Of a stretch of DNA of 64,000 bases, positions 17,913 through 27,281 are shown piece by piece. The number at the start of each line of letters is the position of its first letter. Within the stretch, counting starts at the first letter, position 1. The notes under the pieces are model-generated. The model searched no databases and was not told the origin of the DNA. It saw only the letters and a program-made list of their open reading frames with translations. Position numbers and translations under genes: made by a program. Source of the stretch: Marinobacter sp. X15-166B (GTDB lineage: Bacteria; Pseudomonadota; Gammaproteobacteria; Pseudomonadales; Oleiphilaceae); contig NZ_MEIY01000001.1 of assembly GCF_001752365.1 (NCBI RefSeq), forward strand, positions 2,409,627-2,473,626, written 5' to 3'.

Positions 17913-18863
17913 TTAACGGGGGATCGAAAAGGCCGTCATCGCATACTCCACCCGCTCTTCGGGGTTGAAGTGCGGACGCTTGAGGCGTTCAACGGCCTGC
18001 AGACGCGGCACCAGCCCCCGGCCGTTCGCCATTTGAATGGCCAGCCCGGGACGGGCGTTCAGTTCCAGCAGGAGCGGACCGTCCCGGTCGTCCACCACCA
18101 GATCCACCCCCATGTATCCCAGCCCGGTTGCTTCGTAGCAGCGGGCGGCCATTACCAGCATTTTTTGCCAGGCGTCAATGGCCAGATTGGCCATCGACAG
18201 GCCCGTATCCGGGTGCAGGGTGATCGGCCGGTTGAATTGCACCGCATTCAGGCTGCGGCCACTGCCAATATCGAGACCGACACCGACCGCCCCCTGATGG
18301 AGATTGGCCTTGCCGTCCGACGCCCGGGTCGATAAGCGCAGCATGGCCATGACCGGGTACCCCTGAAACACCACAATGCGGATGTCCGGCACCCCCTGAT
18401 AAGAGAACCGGGCCAGCTCGGCGGACGGCTGCACCAGGCTCTCGACCACGGCGACATCCGGCGTGCCACCGAGGGAGTAGAGCCCGGCCAGAATGTTGGA
18501 CAAGTGGCGTTCCAGCAGATCTATACCAACATTGTCCCCGGAAGCCTTCTGATACTCGTCGCCGTCGCGACGGGTGATCACGGTAATGCCTTTTCCCCCC
18601 GAGCCCTTGGCCGGTTTGATCGCGAAGCCGTCGAGGGTACTGATGCGTTCGCGAAAGTGCTGGATCTCGTGTTGCTGGCTGACCACCTGCAACAAGGCCG
18701 GCGTGGGGATCTGGTACTCTTCGGCCAGCCGTTTGGTTTTCAGCTTGTTGTCCACCACCGGGTAATCGCGCCGGTCGTTGTAGCGGCCTATGTAGGCGAC
18801 ATTGCGCCGGTTCATGCTGAGAATGCCGGCCCGCCGCAGCCGCATGGGCGATATCCAGCTCAT
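17913..18863 (-). CDS. Alpha-L-glutamate ligase-like (RimK-related) ATP-grasp protein
   Basis: This 316-residue ATP-grasp enzyme would form amide or peptide bonds. The nucleotide-binding strand FAIKPAKGSGGKGITVI and the metal-binding LLLELNARPGLAIQMAN are typical. It belongs to the subfamily of RimK-like ligases that travel with a 7TM transglutaminase-like protein and a small aspartic protease. All three genes are present here with 4-nt overlaps, so they are translated together. The acceptor is unknown; a role in envelope or osmotic homeostasis fits the neighbourhood but is inference. Confidence 0.87.
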   Translation of the reverse strand: MSWISPMRLRRAGILSMNRRNVAYIGRYNDRRDYPVVDNKLKTKRLAEEYQIPTPALLQVVSQQHEIQHFRERISTLDGFAIKPAKGSGGKGITVITRRDGDEYQKASGDNVGIDLLERHLSNILAGLYSLGGTPDVAVVESLVQPSAELARFSYQGVPDIRIVVFQGYPVMAMLRLSTRASDGKANLHQGAVGVGLDIGSGRSLNAVQFNRPITLHPDTGLSMANLAIDAWQKMLVMAARCYEATGLGYMGVDLVVDDRDGPLLLELNARPGLAIQMANGRGLVPRLQAVERLKRPHFNPEERVEYAMTAFSIPR

Positions 18864-20386
18864 TGCCTGAACGCCTTCACCGGATGGAAGCGGCGCAGCT
18901 CACTGAGTTTGTAGCCGGTGTACTGCCCCATCAACAACAGCAGTCCCAGCACCACCAGGTGCAGTTCGGGAAAGTTGAAGGTCAGGTGGCCCGCCAGAGG
19001 CACGCTCATGACCAGATAAGCCGCGACCGCCACAAACAGGCTGCCAGAGCCCTGTATCAGGACTTCGTGGGGGCCTTCCTCTTCCCAGAGAATGGACATG
19101 CGCTCGATGGTCCACGCCAGAATGATCATGGGGAAAAAGGTGACCGTCATACCGGTGTTGAAGCCCATCTGGTAGCCGACGATGCTGATGCCGGTGGTGA
19201 TAAAAATCACCAGGATGATCAGCGCAGAGATGCGCGACACCAACAGTAAATTGAGACTCGACAGATAGCCACGCATCAGCAAGCCGAGGGAAACCACGGT
19301 GATGAACGCAATCAGCCCCGGTACCAGGGAGGTTTGCACAAACGCCACCGCAATCAGCACCGGCATGAAAGTGCCGGAGGTGCGAATGCCGATGATTATG
19401 CGCATAAACGCCACCACCAGGGCACCCAAGGGCAACAGCAGCAGCATGCGGAACATGCTCTGTTCCTCGATGGGCAACTGGTACAGGCTGAGGAAACCGA
19501 GGCCATTGGCGGCGGATTCCGCCCGGGCCAACTGCAGGGCCGGCACGGTTTGTCTGAGCATGGCGAAGGACACCCGCGAGTCTGCGCCGCCGGTGACATC
19601 CAGCAGGGACACGGCGGCCTGACGCCAGAGCAGCACGCTCTCCGGCAGCCCTTGCTCGCCGGTCTGGGGGTTGAAGGTCAACCAGCGTTCGCCATTGTAA
19701 ATCTGCAGAAACGGGCGGAGCGACTGCCGGCGCCGGGCGTCTTCGAGTTGCAGGCCATCCGCGATGCGGGCAGGAATACCGGCATGATTGAGCATACGCG
19801 CCAACAGCTCAATGTAGTCCTCGCCCTGGGTAAGCAGGGTGGTATTTTGCACCGGGTTATCCGGTTGCATCAGTTTGATCAGTTCCCGGGTCATGCTCTC
19901 CGCATTACTGGATTTGGCCGCGGCTTCCTGAAGCACTTCCTGGACCACGGTGGCCTGGGCTTCTTCCCAGAACACGGTGTTGGGCTGTGGCTGGCGTCTG
20001 GGCGGGGGCGAGTGGCGGCTGCTATCGGGGATCAGCTGGGCTTTGAAATACAGCGTTTGGGGGCCACTGGCGATACGTTTGGACCACTCGGCACGGCGGT
20101 TTCCGGACTGCTGAACGATCGAAAACCCGTAGCCCGGCGAGGCGGCCTGTTCCGACAGCAAACGAAACCCCGGCGGGTTGTCGGGAATGTTCAGGCTGGC
20201 GAGCACCGGCTCGTTGAGCGCTTCAAAATCAATGCGGGCCTCCACCATCCACACCGGACGCTGTTCGCCGGTCAGCCAGGGAATGCCCATTTCCACATGG
20301 CGCAGCACCGCCAGCGCAAGCCCGGCGGTGATCAGCAGAAAAATGGCAAAATAGAACGGATAACGGGACCGGGAGCGGGTGCTCAC
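18860..20386 (-). CDS. Inactive transglutaminase-like protein fused to 7 TM helices
   Basis: These 508 residues comprise one N-terminal membrane anchor (about residues 10-30), a periplasmic region with a degenerate transglutaminase-like domain (GIPARIADGLQLED and GERWLTFNPQTGEQG are recognisable), and a C-terminal block of about seven hydrophobic helices from residue 300 on. The Cys-His-Asp triad is not evident, matching the 'inactive transglutaminase fused to 7 transmembrane helices' family. It overlaps the RimK-like gene downstream and the retropepsin-like gene upstream by 4 nt each, and probably forms a membrane complex with them. Confidence 0.87.
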   Translation of the reverse strand: MSTRSRSRYPFYFAIFLLITAGLALAVLRHVEMGIPWLTGEQRPVWMVEARIDFEALNEPVLASLNIPDNPPGFRLLSEQAASPGYGFSIVQQSGNRRAEWSKRIASGPQTLYFKAQLIPDSSRHSPPPRRQPQPNTVFWEEAQATVVQEVLQEAAAKSSNAESMTRELIKLMQPDNPVQNTTLLTQGEDYIELLARMLNHAGIPARIADGLQLEDARRRQSLRPFLQIYNGERWLTFNPQTGEQGLPESVLLWRQAAVSLLDVTGGADSRVSFAMLRQTVPALQLARAESAANGLGFLSLYQLPIEEQSMFRMLLLLPLGALVVAFMRIIIGIRTSGTFMPVLIAVAFVQTSLVPGLIAFITVVSLGLLMRGYLSSLNLLLVSRISALIILVIFITTGISIVGYQMGFNTGMTVTFFPMIILAWTIERMSILWEEEGPHEVLIQGSGSLFVAVAAYLVMSVPLAGHLTFNFPELHLVVLGLLLLMGQYTGYKLSELRRFHPVKAFRQ

Positions 20387-21201
20387 TTGCGGTTACCCAT
20401 CTGTTTCAGCAGTTCGGCGGGAATTTCGGTGGTGAACTCTTTGCCCACGTCGACCAGCGCCACGTCTCTGAGAATGTTGCGCCCGATGAGCACGGTAAAG
20501 GTCAGGTGCTCGCGGTCGGACAGGGTGAATTCAGCCTTCTGTTGGTAGTTGCCGATGGCAAACTGCAGTTCCACCACCGCCCGGCGTTCGTAGCTATCGG
20601 TGTTGGACTGAATGATCCTGACGTTGCGGACAATCTCGCGCTCGAGGGTGGTGAAGGTCGGCGCTTCATCTTTATTGGTGGACGGCGTGGGCACATCGAA
20701 GCGCACCCAGTTTTTGCCGTCGCGTTCGAACCGGGTGATGTTGCGTGCATCCAATGACGAGGTTTCCGCACCGCTGTCAATGCGTGCGGTGTAGACAACA
20801 CCGGTGTCTGCCAGCAGGATTTTCTCGCGCTCACCCACAATGATCTTGCCTTTCAGCCGGTCTGCGGCGGCCCGGTCGGCCTGGCTCATGGGGCTGGGCT
20901 GAGGGCAGGCCAGAGGGGCGGGTGCCGGTGGACAGGAAAAGTTGTCAACCTGACGGCTGAGGTTCAACAGCAACGCCTCCGTTTGCGCCTGATGCTGGCG
21001 GCTGAGGGAATCGTGCCGGGCGGTGGCGGTGACCAGCAGGGAACTCAACTCGGCTGTTTGTCCGTGCAGCTGGGCATGCAACTCGTTCAGGTCGTTTTTC
21101 GGCACCATGAAATATTGATCACTGGCACAGCCAGCGAACAGCACGGTGGTGGCCAGCAAAGCCAATGACAACAAACGGTAAGGTGTGTGGGTTGAGGGCA
21201 T
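20383..21201 (-). CDS. Retropepsin-like aspartic protease (RimB / ATP-dependent zinc protease family), lipoprotein
   Basis: These 272 residues start at the ATG at 21201. The N-terminus is a lipoprotein signal ending in a VLFAGC lipobox, followed by a coiled-coil-prone segment and a Pro/Cys-rich linker. The C-terminal 150 residues form the protease domain with the retropepsin motif ARIDSGAETSSLDA and the second conserved IGRNIL. The family is historically named 'ATP-dependent zinc protease', although the motif is aspartyl-protease-like. It is the first gene of the three-gene operon. The ribosome site is weak (GAGACG), and the frame extends upstream without a better start. Confidence 0.85.
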   Translation of the reverse strand: MPSTHTPYRLLSLALLATTVLFAGCASDQYFMVPKNDLNELHAQLHGQTAELSSLLVTATARHDSLSRQHQAQTEALLLNLSRQVDNFSCPPAPAPLACPQPSPMSQADRAAADRLKGKIIVGEREKILLADTGVVYTARIDSGAETSSLDARNITRFERDGKNWVRFDVPTPSTNKDEAPTFTTLEREIVRNVRIIQSNTDSYERRAVVELQFAIGNYQQKAEFTLSDREHLTFTVLIGRNILRDVALVDVGKEFTTEIPAELLKQMGNRK

Positions 21202-21401
21202 TCGAAACGTCTCGGGTTGGCGCGGTTGTGGCACGATTGGGAACAGCCGGCCTGCCGGTGGTGAGTGACGGCAGCCTGCATGCCAAGGGTATAGATTATA
21301 GGCAGAAGTATACAACACTCTGGCGGTGCTGGTGTTTTACAGTCGCGTAACACTCGGCAGGGGACGTTGCTGTGTTACTACCGGGTTTTTCGGAGGAACG
21401 G

Positions 21402-21758
21402 CTAGCCGCACCGCATCGCTTTGTTTTTGGTCAGAAAGTGTCCGGTGTCGATAATGCCCTCGGCGCGCAGGTAATCCTGAATGACGGGCGAGCAATTGAG
21501 GAAAAAAAGCAGGAATTCAGTCTGGATTTCCCGGTCTTGAATACGTGCGGCATATCGGAGCAGGTGACGGACCCCCTCATCCTGACTGTCGTCAAAAGAC
21601 TGGCCGTAACGCTTGGACAGCAGCATGGTCAGCCGTTCAAGATGAAGCTCACCGGTATGGGTAAGATGAGGGGCCAGGCGTATAGGTCGCTCCGCAGGGG
21701 CTTCACTGCCGACCGCGACCGGTTGTCCGAGTGTTTTACGCCAGAGCTCTTTGAGCAT
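21402..21758 (-). CDS. Small protein of unknown function, 118 residues
   Basis: The ATG at 21758 has AGGGA at good spacing, and codon use resembles that of the neighbours, so it looks like a real gene. I see no signal peptide, membrane segment or known motif. The sequence is mixed, with a helical C-terminal half (EIQTEFLLFFLNCSPVIQDYL). It lies alone on the minus strand between the protease-operon promoter and the divergent rmuC. I do not recognise a family. Confidence 0.6.
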   Translation of the reverse strand: MLKELWRKTLGQPVAVGSEAPAERPIRLAPHLTHTGELHLERLTMLLSKRYGQSFDDSQDEGVRHLLRYAARIQDREIQTEFLLFFLNCSPVIQDYLRAEGIIDTGHFLTKNKAMRCG

Positions 21759-22004
21759 GTTGAATCCCTATCTACAGCAGCCGGAGCAGTTGCCAACGAT
21801 CTCTGCTTTGAGTCACCGACTGTTCTAGCGTATCGCACCGGTATCGTCCAGCCAGGGGGGCTGCCATTGCTCAAATATGCTGACTCCTCGGCATTTTTGC
21901 AGAAAGCACTGGACATCGGTAGCGGGAACAAACCCGGACAATCCCTGGTGCAGATGCGCTAGACTGACCACACTTGTATAACCCACTGAATGAAAGGAAA
22001 GCCC

Positions 22005-23416
22005 GTGCCGGACGCTCTGCAAAACCTGACCTCTGTAAACGCTGCCCTGCCCATGGCGAGTGTCCTGGCGGTGCTCGCCACCTTGCTGGTCGTGGTCGCC
22101 CTGGCGTTGGTGGTGGCCCTGATCCGGCTGAGGCGCCAGGCGTCGTTGCAACAGGATCTGGCCAGACTGGAAGCGGAATGGCGGATCAGCGCCGCGCGGG
22201 TCGAACAACTGGAAACGGACCTGCAGGCCGAACAGCAGCGTGCCGAAACACGAGCCACGGAGCTGGGAGAGGCCCGGCTGCAATTGCGCGAATACGAGGT
22301 AAGCTTGCAGAAAGAGCAACGTGCCGCCGCCGAAAAGCTGGCCTTGCTGGAGCGCAACCGGGACGCACTCAAGCAGGAGTTCGAGAACCTGGCGAATCAT
22401 ATATTCCAACAGAATAACGAACGCTTCAGTCAGCAAAGCCGGGCCAGCCTGGACTCGTTGTTGACCCCTTTTAAAGAGCAGTTGCAGGATTTTCGCAAAC
22501 GGGTCGACGACGTACACACCTCTGAAACCCGTGAGCGCCAGGCCCTGCGCAGTGAAATCAAGTCCCTGCAGGAGCTGAACCAGCAGATCACCGAAGACGC
22601 GGCCAACCTGACCCGGGCGCTGAAGGGAGACAAACAGGTGCAGGGCAACTGGGGTGAGCTGATTCTCGAGAAAGTGCTGGAGCGCTCCGGGCTGCGCAAA
22701 GGCGTCGAGTATGAAACCCAGGGCAGTTACCGCAGCGCTGAGGGCGAATTGCTCAGGCCGGACGTGGTGGTCAACCTGCCGGACCAGCGCCACCTGGTGA
22801 TTGACTCCAAGGTGTCACTGATTGCCTACCAGCAGTGGGTGGTTGAAGAGGATGACGGCCGCCGCGCCCAGGCCCTCAAACAACATGTGGAGGCCGTGCG
22901 TCAGCACATACGAACCCTGAGTGCCAAGGATTACAGCCACCTGAGCGGGCTGCATTCACCGGATTTTGTGCTGTTGTTCATGCCCATTGAGCCGGCGTTT
23001 GTGGCGGCTTTCCAGCAAGACGAGAACCTGTTCGCAGAAGCCTTTGAACGGAAGATTATTGTAGTTACCCCAACCACTTTATTAGCCACCTTGCGCACCA
23101 TCGAAAACATCTGGCGCTACGAGCGCCAGAGTCAGAATGCCCGCGACATAGCCGAGCGGGCCGGTGCGGTGTACGACAAATTGCGTGTGTTTGTGGAAGC
23201 GATGGAAAAAATGGGCGCCCAGTTGCACACCGTGCAGGGCACCTACGACAGCGCCATGAATACGCTGACCCGGGGCGTGGCAACCTGATCTCCCAGGCAA
23301 ACCGGTTTGTGGAACTGGGTGTGCGGGTCAAGAAAGAATTGCCCAAAACCGTGACCGATCAGGCAGAAGTAGAGATTGACGATGATGCAGAAACCGAACT
23401 TACAGACCAAGCTTGA
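22005..23416 (+). CDS. rmuC: DNA recombination protein RmuC, with apparent frameshift near the 3' end
   Basis: This is an RmuC-family nuclease-like protein that limits inversion at repeats. It has an N-terminal membrane anchor (residues about 15-40), a long coiled coil rich in Arg/Glu/Gln, then the conserved core (GNWGELILEKVLERSGLRKG, LPDQRHLVIDSKVSLIAY, VVTPTTLLATLRTIENIW). The frame stops at 23288 as TRGVAT. If one base is restored around 23268-23279, translation continues TRGRGNLISQANRFVELGVR through a typical RmuC tail to TGA at 23414-23416. The core is intact either way. I prefer GTG at 22005, 6 nt after AAAGGAAA, over the ATG at 21990. Confidence 0.85.
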
Positions 23417-23441
23417 ATAGTCAACGTATAGGAGTGACGGT

Positions 23442-24314
23442 ATGGATAGGGGATGCAATACAAGCGCAGGCGGGCGCAGAGTCCGGCCAGCGATCATGGC
23501 GGGGGTGGCCTGTGTGGCCGCGCTCTGGGCAATATTTGCCCATGCCTTGCCGCCCGAACACGAGATGCGGCGGCTAATGCTGGCCACGGAAACCGCGGTC
23601 AAGGCCGAAAACTGGCGAGAAGCCAGCGAATACCTCAATCGGCTGCAAGTACTGGTGGCCGAGAAGCCCGCTGATTATCTGTTTTACCGTGGCCGGGTGA
23701 TGATGGAGGCGCAACACTTCAACGAGGCGCGCTCGGCGCTGGAAAAATACGTTGAAGCAGCGGGGGAGGAGGGTCAGCATTACAAACAATCCCTGTTGTT
23801 GATCACCGACATCGAGAAACGGCAGGCGCAAAGCGTGCAGGCTGCGGTGACGGGAGCGGCGGAAACGCCGGTGGCCACGATTGAATCCGCAGAGGGGCAA
23901 GCCGGCTTGCCCGACCTGAAAAAGCTCTACTTGACGCCCTCCGCCACCACCGCACTGGAAGCGCACCTGAACAGCCTGCTGGGAATGAGTGCCTGGCGTG
24001 GCGACCAACGGATCGTCAAGGAAGATGCGCCTGCGGACGTGGTATACAAGGTTCGGGCGGCCGAGGGCGAGATTCACGTGCAGGAATCCCGCCGCAATCC
24101 CCAGGGGGAAATGGCGGTGTCCACCCAGGCCATCGGCGTGTACGGCATCAGCCCCCAGGTCAGGTCCGCCTGTGAGCCGACCGCGCCCACCTGTTGGGTA
24201 TACGACCCCCGGGACGGTTCCCGCCTGCTGCAATTGGGCAACAACCGGGAGCGCGCCACCGAAGTGGCACAGACCCTGGGGCGGTTGATCCGTCGGTTGC
24301 AGACCCCCGATTAA
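23442..24314 (+). CDS. Exported TPR-like protein of unknown function
   Basis: These 290 residues begin with a basic N-terminus and a hydrophobic segment ending near AHALPPE (residues about 18-36), so it is a signal or anchor. The next 100 residues resemble tetratricopeptide helices (NWREASEYLNRLQVLVAE, then ADYLFYRGRVMMEAQHFNEA). The C-terminal part (from about 165) has an AALEAH-type helix and a beta-rich region with two Cys (SACEPTAPTCWVYDP) that could form a disulfide. AGGAG precedes the ATG. It follows rmuC by 26 nt and may share its transcript. No specific role is recognisable. Confidence 0.75.
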   Translation: MDRGCNTSAGGRRVRPAIMAGVACVAALWAIFAHALPPEHEMRRLMLATETAVKAENWREASEYLNRLQVLVAEKPADYLFYRGRVMMEAQHFNEARSALEKYVEAAGEEGQHYKQSLLLITDIEKRQAQSVQAAVTGAAETPVATIESAEGQAGLPDLKKLYLTPSATTALEAHLNSLLGMSAWRGDQRIVKEDAPADVVYKVRAAEGEIHVQESRRNPQGEMAVSTQAIGVYGISPQVRSACEPTAPTCWVYDPRDGSRLLQLGNNRERATEVAQTLGRLIRRLQTPD

Positions 24315-24319
24315 CAATA

Positions 24320-24347
24320 CCGGGGGCAGACGGACCGCTGCCCCCGG
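24320..24347 (+). terminator. Terminator-like hairpin after the TPR-like gene
   Basis: CCGGGGGCAG (24320-24329) and CTGCCCCCGG (24338-24347) form a perfect 10-bp GC stem with an 8-nt loop, starting 6 nt past the stop codon. No U-run follows, so intrinsic termination is only probable. Confidence 0.5.
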
Positions 24348-24517
24348 ACGCCAATCCAGTCACCCCCCCCAATATCAGCACCCTGTCATCCCGTTCCGGC
24401 GCCGCTGTTCGTTAGCGCAACACACGCCCTGTGCTAGTCTCAAAACAAGGTGTTGACGGCTAGTCACGCGACTTTGGCGTAGGTCAGTGTGAAAAAAACA
24501 AGCATAAGGAACGCGCT

Positions 24518-27190
24518 ATGGAACGCTGTGCAATTCTCGGAGCTGGCCGGCTGTGTATCAAAAAAGCCGGCGTAATGGTCAGTTTGGCGGGTGGTTTATT
24601 GCTGAGTGGCTGCTTTGATGGCAACGGCGGTGGCAAGCCGGTGGTGGAACCGCCGCTGTTTCCTGCCAACGGCCAATTCGAGGCCACGATCAGACGCACC
24701 GAGGGTGGGGTGCCCCACGTAAAAGCCGACACCCTGGCATCGGCGGCCTTCGGCCACGGTTACGCCCAGGCGCAGGACAATGTGTGCCTGCTGGCAGAGG
24801 CCATAGTAAAAGCCCGCAGTGAGCGGTCGAAGTATTTCGGACCGGGGCCGGACACCGCCTTTGGTGTCGGTATCAACATCGTCACAGACTTCAGCTACAA
24901 AGCGCAACAAATACACAGCGGCGCGGAAACAGAACTGCAGACCCTGAGTGCGGAGAGCCGCGCTCTGGTGCAGGGGTTTGTGGAAGGTTATAACCGCTAC
25001 GTTAGCGAGACGGATCCCGCAGCCTTGCCGGCAGAGTGTCGCAATCAGGAATGGGTCAAGCCCATCACGCCGGTTGATTTGCTCGCCCATTATCGCATTG
25101 TGGGGCGCTACGCCAGTGGGAACCTGTTTGCCACCGGGGTGGTTTTTCTGGCAGTCCCGCCGGGGGCGAACCCGGCACCGGAGCCGGCGGCAGGCGTCGT
25201 GGTCAACGACCGGATACAGCAATTGCAACACGAGGTGGTGGGCACCGCCTTGGCAGCCGCCGGGGCCGTTCAGGATTTCACTGACACGGGTCTGGCCAGT
25301 AACGCCTGGGGTATCGGCAAAGAGATGACCGAGCAGGGGCGCGGTGCGCTGCTGTCCAACCCTCATTTTCCGTACACCGGCCACCGCCGCCTGTATGAGT
25401 CGCAGTTGACCGTGCCGGGTTATCTGAATGTGCACGGCGCCGGATTGCTGGGCACCGCGCTGCCGCTGATCAGCTTCAATGAGAATCTGGCCTGGTCGCA
25501 TACGGTGTCCACCAGCCGGCGATTCACCTGGTACGAACTGGTGCTGAAAGACGGCGATCCCCTCACGTATGTAAAAGATGGCCAGGAAAAACCCATCACC
25601 GTTGAAAACCATCAGATTGAAGTGAAACTACCCGGCATGGCGGAACCACTGGTGCTGGCGCGGGATTTTTACTACTCCGAGTACGGGCCGATGATTGCGG
25701 CCAATGCCGTTAACCCACAACTGCCCGGCTGGGGAGGGGAAGGGCTGTTGAACGCGGGGCAAACGGTGGCCATGACCTATCGCGATGCCAACGCCGACAC
25801 GGGTGGCCTGCTGGACACCTGGCTGCAGATGAGCCGGGCAAAAAATCTGGCTGAGTTTCAGGACGTATTCCAGAACTGTGGCTCGACCCTGTGGGTGAAT
25901 ACCACCTACGCCGATGATCAGGGCAACGCCTTTCATATCGACAGCAGTTCCGTACCGAACCTGTCGGAGAAAGCCGCTGCACTGGTCAATCTGCGCCGCC
26001 TGGACCCTTCCTACGCGGGTCTGTTTGACGAAGGGGTTACCCTGCTGGACGGTGGCCAATCGATCGAGGACTGGGTAGAAACCGAGTGTGGCGGATTAAC
26101 CACCTACGCTCAGAAACCGAAACTGGTGCGCACCGACTGGGTGCAGAATTCCAACAGCAGTCATTGGGCCACCAACCCCGCTGAGTTTCTGACCGGGTAT
26201 TCACCCTTGTATGGTGACGAAAACGCACCGGTGAACCCCCGTACCCGTCTGGCCCTGAAAATGCTGCAAAACCCCATGGATTCGGGTTTCCCCTTGGCAC
26301 CTCTGGTTGCCGGTCAGGACGGCAAATTCAGCGCGCAGGAGCTGCTTGGCGTGATCTGGAATAACCGGGCCTGGCACGCCGAGCAATTCCTGCCGGAGTT
26401 GCGGGAACGATGCGACGCCATTGGCAGCACACCCGTAGCCGACCGTGATCTATCTCCCTGGTGTGAGGCCCTCGGCAACTGGGACGGTCTGTACAATCTG
26501 GACAGTGTGGGGGCGCACATTTTCCGGGTGTTCATGGCCAACTATCTGAAGGACGTCGACACAGACCTGACCAAGCCGTTCAGCCCGGCAGACCCGGTGG
26601 GCACCCCGGCACTGCCCAGTGAGGATAACGCGGGTACGCCGGACGACACCATGCTGAAGGCTTTATCAACCGGGGTGGGCGCGCTGGAGTCCCAGGGCAT
26701 CCAGCCCACCGACACACTGGGGGATCTGCAGTATTACCGCGCGTCCGGCGGGGTGGTGCCGGCGTCGGGTGCTGCGCCGGAGTTCCTCATGGAGCCGATT
26801 CCCTGGCACGGGGGCGACGGCGCGATTGACGGGGCATTCAATGCGGTCGGCGTGTATACCGGGGACGTTGCGGAAGACACACGATTCCCCCGGATTGCAC
26901 CCACAGTGCTCGCCGATACTGGCGGACTTGCGGATGGCAGTGGCGGCGTCGACAAGTGGTTGATATCCCGGGGCACCACCTGGCACTTCGGCCTGGAGTT
27001 TACGGAGAACGGCCCCGAAGCCTACGGGTTGGTGAGTTATTCACAGTCCACCGATGCCATGTCGCCCTATTTCAAGGACCAGAGTCAGATGTATTCCGAC
27101 AAAATCTACCGGAAACTGCCGTTCACCGAGGATGAGATCAGCGCGAGTCTGCTGGTGCCAGGCGGCGAGGTGACGGTCACCGGTCCTTAG
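24518..27190 (+). CDS. Penicillin acylase family Ntn-hydrolase, lipoprotein
   Basis: These 890 residues start with a lipoprotein signal ending in a LLLSGC lipobox. The family layout is an alpha chain (residues about 40-240), a linker, and a beta chain beginning at the autocatalytic Ser at about residue 261 in GLASNAWGIGKEM, followed by LLSNPHFPY and NENLAWSHTVSTSRRF. Such enzymes hydrolyse amide bonds of penicillins, acyl-homoserine lactones or other N-acyl compounds. Processing at Ser261 is expected by family. AAGGAACGCG precedes the ATG. It is convergent with a VolA-like lipase, separated by a bidirectional terminator. Acyl-homoserine-lactone quenching is possible; the substrate is not readable. 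Confidence 0.88.
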   Translation: MERCAILGAGRLCIKKAGVMVSLAGGLLLSGCFDGNGGGKPVVEPPLFPANGQFEATIRRTEGGVPHVKADTLASAAFGHGYAQAQDNVCLLAEAIVKARSERSKYFGPGPDTAFGVGINIVTDFSYKAQQIHSGAETELQTLSAESRALVQGFVEGYNRYVSETDPAALPAECRNQEWVKPITPVDLLAHYRIVGRYASGNLFATGVVFLAVPPGANPAPEPAAGVVVNDRIQQLQHEVVGTALAAAGAVQDFTDTGLASNAWGIGKEMTEQGRGALLSNPHFPYTGHRRLYESQLTVPGYLNVHGAGLLGTALPLISFNENLAWSHTVSTSRRFTWYELVLKDGDPLTYVKDGQEKPITVENHQIEVKLPGMAEPLVLARDFYYSEYGPMIAANAVNPQLPGWGGEGLLNAGQTVAMTYRDANADTGGLLDTWLQMSRAKNLAEFQDVFQNCGSTLWVNTTYADDQGNAFHIDSSSVPNLSEKAAALVNLRRLDPSYAGLFDEGVTLLDGGQSIEDWVETECGGLTTYAQKPKLVRTDWVQNSNSSHWATNPAEFLTGYSPLYGDENAPVNPRTRLALKMLQNPMDSGFPLAPLVAGQDGKFSAQELLGVIWNNRAWHAEQFLPELRERCDAIGSTPVADRDLSPWCEALGNWDGLYNLDSVGAHIFRVFMANYLKDVDTDLTKPFSPADPVGTPALPSEDNAGTPDDTMLKALSTGVGALESQGIQPTDTLGDLQYYRASGGVVPASGAAPEFLMEPIPWHGGDGAIDGAFNAVGVYTGDVAEDTRFPRIAPTVLADTGGLADGSGGVDKWLISRGTTWHFGLEFTENGPEAYGLVSYSQSTDAMSPYFKDQSQMYSDKIYRKLPFTEDEISASLLVPGGEVTVTGP

Positions 27191-27237
27191 GAGCGCAGCC
27201 TTCGCCGAAGGACGAAGCGGCGGGACTGTGGAAAGCA

Positions 27238-27266
27238 AAAAGCCCCGGCTATGAACCGGGGCTTTT
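27238..27266. terminator. Bidirectional intrinsic terminator
   Basis: AAAAGCCCCGG (27238-27248) and CCGGGGCTTTT (27256-27266) form a perfect 11-bp stem with a 7-nt loop, A-run on one side and T-run on the other. It sits between the convergent acylase and lipase genes and should serve both. Confidence 0.9.
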
Positions 27267-27281
27267 CTTGGCTGTCGCCGT

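Noticed and set aside
24362..24371. C homopolymer after a hairpin as a mutational or phase-variation site
   Set aside because: It is a run of about eight C in an intergenic stretch, with no start codon or promoter spacing that it would switch.
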